A stretch of DNA of 64,000 nucleotides. Source: Saccopteryx bilineata. Taxonomy: Eukaryota > Chordata > Mammalia > Chiroptera > Emballonuridae. Location: contig NC_089495.1 in NCBI RefSeq assembly GCF_036850765.1, forward strand, positions 199,710,847-199,774,846, read 5' to 3'. Shown here one piece after another: positions 57,361 through 64,000 of this stretch; the first letter of the stretch is position 1; every line of letters begins with the position of its first letter. Position numbers and translations under genes: made by a program. Under the pieces are notes generated by a model. The model searched no databases and had not been told where the DNA came from. It worked only from the letters and a program-made list of their open reading frames with translations.

Positions 57361-58089
57361 GCCTGATCGCTGGTGGCGCAGTGGATTGAGCATTTACCTG
57401 GGATGCTGAGGTCCCAGGTTCAAAACCCCGAGGTTGGCCCTGGCCGGTTGGCTCAGCGGTAGAGCGTCGGCCTAGCGTGCGGAGGACCCGGGTTCGATTC
57501 CCGGCCAGGGCACACAGGAGAAGCGCCCATTTGCTTCTCCACCCCTCCGCCGCACTTTCCTCTCTGTCTCTCTCTTCCCCTCCCGCAGCCAAGGCTCCAT
57601 TGGAGCAAAGATGGCCTGGGCGCTGGGGATGGCTCTGTGGCCTCTGCCTCAGGCGCTAGAGTGGCTCTGGTCGCAACATGGCGACGCCCAGGATGGGCAG
57701 AGCATCGCCCCCTGGTGGGCAGAGCTTCGCCCCTGGTGGGCGTGCCGGGTGGATCCCGGTCGGGCGCATGCGGGAGTCTGTCTGACTGTCTCTCCCTGTT
57801 TCCAGCTTCAGAAAAATGAAAAAACAAACAAACAAAAAAAAAAACCCCGAGGTTGCCAGCTTGAGCATGGGCTCATCAACATGATCCCAAAGGTCGCTGT
57901 CTTGAGCACAAGGTCGCTGGCTTGAGCAAGGGGTCACTGGCTTGGCCAGAGGCCCTCCCCCCCCCCCCCCCCCCCCGGTCAAGGCACATACGGAAAGCAA
58001 TCATGAACAACTGAAGTGCTGCAACTACAAGTTGATGCTTCTCATCTCTCTTCCTTCTCCTTTCCTGTCTCTCAAAAAAGAAAAAAGAG
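57361..58089 (+). mobile_element. GCCTGACCAGG-like SINE split by a long-family SINE
   Basis: The head (GCCTGATCGCTGGTGGCGCA) is at 57361-57436, and the body and tail resume at 57841. It ends in a short A-rich tail. A poly-C tract (57957-57976) lies in the body. Confidence 0.9.
57437..57840 (+). mobile_element. Long-family SINE nested in another SINE
   Basis: A near-consensus copy almost identical to the one at 54986. AAAACCCCGAGGTTG, part of the host SINE, is duplicated perfectly at 57422-57436 and 57841-57855. Confidence 0.96.
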
Positions 58090-58090
58090 G

Positions 58091-58469
58091 CCCTGGCCGG
58101 TTGGCTCAGTGGTAGAGTGTTGGCCTGGCATGCAGGAGTCCTGGGTTCAATTCCCGGCCAGGGCACACAGGAGAGGCGCCCATCTGCTTCTCCACCCCTC
58201 CCCCTCTCCTTCCTCTCTGTCTCTCTCTTCGCCTCCCGCAGCCAAGGCTCCATTGGAGCAATGTTGGCCCGGGCTCTGAGGATGGCTCTGTGGCCTCTGC
58301 CTCAGGCGCTAGAATGGCTCAGATTGCGGCAGAGCAACACCCCAAGATGGGCAGAGATCGCCCCCTGGTGGGCGTGCCGGGTGGATCCCGGTCGGGTGCA
58401 TGCGGGAGTCTGTCTGACTGCCTCCCCGTTTCCAGCTTCAGAAAAATACAAAAAAGAAAAAGAAAAAAG
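58091..58469 (+). mobile_element. Long-family bat SINE
   Basis: A full copy inserted at the tail of the previous SINE. The tail CAAAAAAGAAAAAGAAAAAA is A-rich, and the target duplication blends into it. Confidence 0.9.
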
Positions 58470-58489
58470 AACACAGGTCCATCAATATT

Positions 58490-58830
58490 GGGACAGGTCA
58501 GGATAATGAACCAGGAACCTGTGGGGGCAGGCAGCTCAAACATCAGAACTGCCACTTTGGAGAGAAGTCTGGCATTGTTTAGGGAAGCTGGATATGTATG
58601 TATGTCCGGTGACCCAGCAACTCCACGTGAGGAATAACCGACCAAGAGAAAAGACATGTAGGAGAGGACATTCATCGTGGCTTTTATCTGTGACAGCAAA
58701 AGGTTTAGCAACATTCTAAATGGATATTAATAAATTAGGAGGTATTTTAATACAATGGAATTTTATTATAATTAATGACACCCTTTCGCCATTCCTACAG
58801 GAAAGCTCTGCTCCCTTTTTAACATAAAAA
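58490..58830 (+). mobile_element. LINE-like fragment
   Basis: It contains GGTGACCCAGCAACTCCACG and TCTAAATGGATATTAATAAA, similar to the L1/HAL1 3' ORF end. It lies between two SINEs. Confidence 0.5.
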
Positions 58831-58844
58831 TCTCACAGCTTCTA

Positions 58845-59022
58845 GCCTGACCTGTGGTGGCGCAGTGGATAAAGCATCGACCTGGAAATGCTGAGGTCGC
58901 TGGTTCAAAACCCTAGGCTTGCCTGGTCAAGGCACATATGGGAGTTGATGCTTCCAGCTCCTCCCCTCTACTCTCTCTGTCTCTCCCTCTTCTCTCTAAA
59001 ATGAATAAATAAATAAATAAAT
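58845..59022 (+). mobile_element. Short bat SINE with 18-bp TSD
   Basis: Starts GCCTGACCTGTGGTGGCGCA and ends in (AAAT)n. AAAAATCTCACAGCTTCT (58826-58843) and AAAAACCTCACAGTTTCT (59023-59040) match at 16 of 18 positions. Confidence 0.93.
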
Positions 59023-59166
59023 AAAAACCTCACAGTTTCTTTAAATGTTACTTAAAATTTCAAAATAGAGGCTTGCAAAAAACCCTTTCTCTGACACTGG
59101 GGGGTGGGGGTATGCACTGGAATTCAGGACTTCAGAATTTTATACTGTGGCGCGTATACTCTGTAT

Positions 59167-59355
59167 TAGTGGTCCTCATACTTGAGCAGGAGTCAGAGTC
59201 ACCAGGAGGGCTCCTTAGAGCACAGATGACTGATCCCACCCCAGGGATTTTTGGTTTAACAGGTCAGAGGTGTGGCCTGAGAATCTGCATTTCTAACAAG
59301 TTCCCAGGTGAGGCTGATGCTGCTGGTCTGGCCGCCACACTTTGAGAAGGACTGC
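59167..59355 (+). mobile_element. Old hAT-Charlie-like MITE
   Basis: It contains AGAATCTGCATTTCTAACAA and AGGCTGATGCTGCTGGTCTG and ends near CACACTTTGAGAAGGACTG, blocks shared by a widespread mammalian non-autonomous DNA transposon. Similar, weaker pieces lie near 32600-32710, 38230-38340 and 55410-55490. Confidence 0.55.
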
Positions 59356-59657
59356 TCTCTATTATATAACATCCCTAGAGGGCTTTAGAATAGCACCCCA
59401 TAATCAGACATTAGTATTTCCACTTTAAAATAAACATATTATATAGAAATAAATATATTACAGCAAATATAGAAATAGCTTTATGTCAGTTCAGATTAGG
59501 TTTTGCTACTGAGTCAGCTTTTGTTAACTAATGAAAAATCTCTTTTCAGAGAATTTTGATTTTTGGAAGAAAGTACAAGGGGTTGTGGACTAGTGAGTGA
59601 TATCTTGTGTTTTATATGTATGGAAACATTAAAAAACTGGTAGTGTTAGAATATGCT

Positions 59658-59664
<7 letters not shown>

Positions 59665-59696
<32 letters not shown>

Positions 59697-59811
59697 TTGT
59701 ATTTTTCTGAAGCCGGAAACGGGGAGAGACAGTCAGACAGACTCCCGCATGCGCCCGACGGGGATCCACCCGGCACGCCCACCAGGGGCGAGGCTCTGCC
59801 CACCAGGGGGC
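59665..59811 (-). mobile_element. 5'-truncated long-family SINE, minus strand
   Basis: Only the 3' part of the family is present, with a (TTTA)n tail. AGAATATGCTTTATTT is perfectly repeated at 59649-59664 and 59812-59827, so the copy was already truncated when it inserted. Confidence 0.93.
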
Positions 59812-60039
59812 AGAATATGCTTTATTTTTAAGTACACTTGACTCCCACCATCAGGGATTATGAACGTTTGTGGAATGAAGGAATGAATATAGAATAATAA
59901 CCCTCTCTTAAAGAGAGCAGTGGGTCTTGCATTGTTCCTATTGGCCACCAGGTGGCAGCATAAGTCACCCCATAATAGAGTTAAGTGGGATGGGAGATAT
60001 GTATTCCTATGGCCATCTTGAGAAAAAGCAATCTGTGTT

Positions 60040-60420
60040 TGCAGCAGGAATACGCCAGGATCCACGTGGTCCAGTCACTATTTGTAATAGAATAAATTTA
60101 GAAACAGATGTATTGAAATGCCATTCAAAAGTGGACTGATTAAATCATGGCAGGAAACATAATGAAATATTATTCAGATGTTTAAATGAATGAGTTACGT
60201 ACTTCACCAAAAAATGTGGAGGAAATAGATGAATAAAACTTTCGAAATCAATTATATGACACGGAGACCTAAGTAAAGGGAAAAGGCACATTCCTATTTT
60301 TGGCTAGATGACTCAGTAAAGATATCATCTTTCATCTTTTAATCTATCATTACAACGGGATGTAAACAAATATTCCAACAGGATTATTTCAGAACTTAAC
60401 AAACTGACTTCAAGAAAGGT
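60040..60420 (+). mobile_element. LINE-like fragment
   Basis: TCATGGCAGGAAACATAATG and the following ATATTATTCAGATGTTTAAA resemble the frequent L1 block describing the C-terminal ORF2 end. The rest to 61080 may be further LINE remnants, but I cannot place them. Confidence 0.45.
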
Positions 60421-61427
60421 CCTGAAAAAAAAAAAAAGAGAGAGAATTGTGGGGAGACAAACTGCCGCATCTTAAAGTGAGATTAATAATTCACTGTGAA
60501 TGCAGGAATACACAAAGAGATTAATGGAGCAGATGAGTGAGTCTGGAAGTAGATCAAAATATGTAAGGTCATTTAATAAATAATAAAGGTTGAATTTAAA
60601 TCAGTGGAGAAAAGATGGATTACTCAATAAATATGGTTTGCACAATTGGCTCGTCGTCTGAAAAGAAATTTGACTGGAGGCTTACCACAAACCTATGGCA
60701 AGATAAACTCCGGCTGGAGAGCTGAATCCCGGTACACACGCGCAGTAACATACTGTGCAGCACTGAGAATGAGCGAGCCATGGCTACAGTTGGCGTGGAG
60801 GAATATTAAAGATAGTGGTGAATTAGGTGGTAAAACCACAAAAAGCATGGAAAGGAATACTAGAGAAGTCCATATAGTGGTTTCCTACAAGGAGAAAAGA
60901 GCAAATTTTGATTAGGAAAAACCATACGGTTTTTCTCTTCCATAATATCTGTTCCTTGATCATTTTAACTATACAGGTGTTCCTTTTACAACAGGTTGTT
61001 AGGTTGTATCTTTTATGCCATTCTGTATATTATATTTTACATAAAGTTTAAAATAACTAAATACATGAGAAGATGTAGGGGTTTCTTTTCCATTATCTCA
61101 GAGTGAGTAAGACTTTTCTAAATATGACATATAACCCAGAAGCACTTTTAAAAGGTTGCTTGATTTGAGTCCCTAAAAAATTCCACATGGAAAAACACCT
61201 CAACAAAGTCAAATGACAAACACCTATTACGGGAAACCATTTGCAATTCTTATCACATTTCTTAGTAAAAAAGAGCATTGTTTTTAAAAAGAACCTGGTG
61301 AGTTGCATTATCCATTAAGCCATATAAAAAACAAACGAAAAAAGGCGGAAGCTGTCTTTGTATTGATGTGATCTCCCAAGATAATATTGTACTGTGTAGA
61401 GGATTTGTGTAAAAAGTATGTCGTACG

Positions 61428-61745
61428 CAGCCTGACCAGGTGGTGGCGCAGTAGATAGAGCGTCGGACTGGGATGCGGAAGGATCCAGGTTCGAGACCCC
61501 AAGGTCGCCAGCTTGAGCGTGGGCTCATCTGGTTTGAGCAAAAAGCTCACCGGCTTGGACCCAAGGTCGCTGGGCTCCACCAAGGGGTTACCCGGTCTGC
61601 TGAAGGCCCACGGTCAAGGCACATGTGAGAAAGCAATCAATGAACAACTAAGAAGTCGCAATGCGCAACGAGAAACTAATGATTGATGCTTCTCACCTCT
61701 CTCCGTTCCTGTCTGTCCCTGACTATCTCTGCCTCTGTTAAAAAC
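61428..61745 (+). mobile_element. GCCTGACCAGG-family SINE with perfect TSD
   Basis: A full copy. AAAAGTATGTCGTACG is present at 61412-61427 and 61746-61761. One internal change gives a GGATCCAGG in place of the usual ACCCAGG. Confidence 0.95.
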
Positions 61746-61921
61746 AAAAGTATGTCGTACGTATGCTGACTGCCTCCTCGTGGTGTCTGTCTGTGACAGG
61801 TATATGTGCACGTGCATTTTTCAAAGGTGAGAAAGCAGCAGCTCCGGATGCGGTGGGGTTGAATGATATTCAAGACACTGCCGGATGACAAACAAAACAA
61901 GGCTAGATAGGAATACGGAGA

Positions 61922-63180
61922 CTTCTTAATTTTAATGGAAAACTTCACATATACAAAAGTAGAGAGGAGGATAATGCAGCCCTGTGCAGCCAGCCCCCAC
62001 TCATGATGAGCACACGGCCACTCCTCCCACTCTGCCCTCCACCCCACGTGGTGACTTTGGAGCCAATCCCAGACCTTCAGTATGTATAGCTATAAGCATT
62101 CTCATTCATTCATATCCTCTCTCTCTCTCTCAACAAACACAAGCACATCTAAAAATAAAAACCCATCAATAATTCTTGTATGTAATCAGGTATCCAGATC
62201 GTGTTTGTGTTCTAAATTTCCTGATTTTTTCAGTTTATTTTTTAAGTGATTCATTAGACTCAGGATCCAAACAAGGTCTACACTTTGTTATGTTCTAAAT
62301 GTCTTTTAATTAGCCCTCCCCCTTATTTCTTTTCATCCCCTTTACAATTTATTTGTTAGGAAGAGAGATTAATAGGTTCCCCCATCCTACCTCATTTCTC
62401 CCCTCTTGGCAATTTATTTGGTGGAAGGGGGGGAGGTTTGTCCTGGACACTTTTCAGCATTATGGATTTTGCTGATTGCATCCCCATGGTTTGTCCTGTT
62501 TGTGACAGATTTTACTCACTTGCCCCCAAGGTCCTCTTCCACCCTTCTTCACCCTGGTCTTTCCCTAGGAGGCTGGCTGGAGGGCTGTTATCAGCCAGGC
62601 TCCCATGCCCTCTGGCTTCAGTTGGCCAACAGGGAGCCCTGGTAGCAACGGAAGGGAGGGAGGAGAATGAGGTCAGTGTTTATTTCTCTGGCTCCCTTTC
62701 TGCAAGGCTGACTTCCGTCGTCTGTCCTTTGAGACCGAAGGTGACCATTTCTCTCAAGACAGCCGCTCTACACAATTCCTTCTCCTCCCAGGTCTGGTCA
62801 CGTCTCCCTGCTACTGGTAAAGGCTTCTCTACCGCTCAGCCCAGGATCCGCACTCCCCTCCTCTGTCTTCACCTTTGTAAATACACCCCCCCCCTCATTT
62901 CCCTAATGAGTTCACCATCTGCTTCCTGGTGGGATGTTTCTCTGTCCCGCTATTTCCAGTGAACAGGTGGTTCAATGGAGGCTTGATCAGTTTCAGGTTA
63001 AATTTTTTTGTAAAATATTTTATGGTGGTGTTCAATGTTATATTGTATCACTTCAGAAGGCACAGGATATGGGTCCATTACAAAGACCCCCATCAGCTTT
63101 TCACCAAATAGTGCTGATGTGTCCCAGATGATCACTGTCTCTTGCTATTGTCAGAGTTAGAAAATGGTGGGCTTCCACCA
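61922..63180 (-). mobile_element. L1 3' UTR, antisense, in two blocks
   Basis: Blocks at 61930-62500 (including GATTCATTAGACTCAGGATC and TGGATTTTGCTGATTGCATC) and 62930-63080 (including GGAGGCTTGATCAGTTTCAG) appear in the order of an old L1 3' UTR in reverse. The stretch between 62520 and 62930 is not clearly L1. Confidence 0.65.
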
Positions 63181-63479
63181 TTCCTTCCCGCCAGCAGCGA
63201 TCACGGTCAGAGAGCGGACACTGTCTCAATGAGTAGGGCTTCCGGGCTGAAAACTCAGTGTGGACTCTGGATCTGCTCCTCTCAGCAGAGTAAACAATCA
63301 CACTCCTCTCTATTTGAAGATGCAGTCATTCATTTATCTACCCCACCAGCTGGTCACCCATTACAGACTCTGCGAGGCCTCAGCACCCTCCAGGCCCAGC
63401 TCTGCACGGTGGAAACTCTGAGCCGAGTGAAACACATATCCTGCTCCTGGGGAAGGCTTTCCAGTTCAGAAACCTCTCT

Positions 63480-63851
63480 AGCCCTGGCCGGTTGGCTCAG
63501 TGGCAGAACGTCGGCTCACCATGTGGAAGCACTGGGTTCGATTCCTGGCCAGGGCACACAGGAGAAGCACCCATTTGCTACTCCACCCCGCCCCATCTCG
63601 CATCTCTCTCTTTCTCTTCCCCTCCCCTCCTATAGCCATGGCTCGATTAGAGCAAGTTGGCCCCAGGCGCTGAGGACAGCTCCCTGGCCTTCACCTCAGG
63701 TGCTAAAATGGCTTCAGTTGCAACAGAGCAACAGCCCCAAATGGGCAAAGCATTGCCCCCTGGCGGACTTACCAGATGGATCCCAGTCCAGGCACATGCA
63801 AGAGTCTGTCTCTGCCTCCCTGCATCCCCTCCTCTCACTAAATTAAATAAA
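63480..63851 (+). mobile_element. Long-family bat SINE
   Basis: A somewhat diverged full copy from GCCCTGGCCGGTTGGC to AAATTAAATAAAGA. Flanks resemble GAAACCTCTCTAG and GAGACCCCTCTGG. Confidence 0.88.
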
Positions 63852-64000
63852 GAGACCCCTCTGGGGCAGAGCTAAAGCTCCCAATATTGTGAGTACTCTG
63901 CTCATGGCTTGTGAGGGGCCAGGGAACCCAAGGGCAGCAAGTTCCTGCCGTGTGTGCTGGGCAGGATGAGTAGATTCCCTATGGAGAACTGCACATGCTA

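Larger units (their letters stand above)
46450..64000. other. 5' flank of PPP1R16B, repeat-dense intergenic DNA
   Basis: No exon of a neighbouring gene was recognised here. In human the next gene upstream is ACTR5, several tens of kb away, and none of its exons were seen in the translations. Roughly two thirds of the segment is accounted for by L1, LTR, SINE and DNA-transposon sequence. The first kilobase next to the CpG island (46450-47860) and 59830-61400 hold little that I can name apart from a MIR and L1-like scraps. Confidence 0.6.

Noticed and set aside
63142..63846. 234-codon plus-strand ORF
   Set aside because: The second half is a long-family SINE and the first half overlaps an antisense L1 and unassigned DNA. 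No protein similarity was recognised.
46450..64000. Search for the upstream neighbour ACTR5
   Set aside because: No actin-related protein segments were seen on either strand.

Overview
The window is mammalian nuclear DNA, almost certainly from a bat (Chiroptera). It carries many copies of bat-type tRNA-derived SINEs: a VES-like family plus three further families, two beginning near GCCCTGGCCGG and GCCTGACCAGG and a short one beginning near CCTGACCTGTGG. It also has old mammalian repeats (L1, MIR, MaLR LTRs, Tigger, MER5-like hAT) and several recent-looking cut-and-paste DNA transposons, a known feature of bat genomes. The species cannot be named from sequence alone.

Only one protein-coding gene is supported: PPP1R16B (TIMAP, a protein phosphatase 1 regulatory subunit), on the minus strand. 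Its first coding exon lies at 18318-18668 and includes part of the 5' UTR. It has a clean acceptor, a clean donor, an upstream ORF and an N-terminus of 83 codons ending in phase 1. A CpG island at about 45.1-46.45 kb contains a strong minus-strand splice donor (GT at 46244-46243), best read as the promoter and non-coding exon 1. The layout, read along the gene, is: right-hand 5' flank (46.45-64 kb), exon 1 and CpG island, intron 1 of about 27.6 kb (18669-46244), exon 2, and the start of intron 2 (1-18317).

Intron 2 holds L1 and MaLR fragments, a hAT element, Tigger1, several SINEs and a 250-bp purine microsatellite. Intron 1 is poorer in SINEs, with no copy of the long GCCCTGGCCGG family. It holds a TRIM-family pseudogene split by a SINE, two hAT elements with 8-bp target duplications, a 31-bp minisatellite and a SINE with an internal 40-bp triplication. 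The 5' flank is a dense nest of mobile DNA: an L1 at about 47.87-51.84 kb interrupted by four SINE insertions and one LTR that is itself split by two more SINEs, and an LTR at 55.81-56.79 kb split by a 597-bp Tc1/mariner-type element.

The most notable items are that mariner-type element (109-bp inverted repeats about 96% identical, TA flanks, internally deleted transposase), the three hAT elements, the PP1-docking motif read as KVAF in PPP1R16B, its uORF, and the layered insertions that give a relative chronology. No new host gene system was found.
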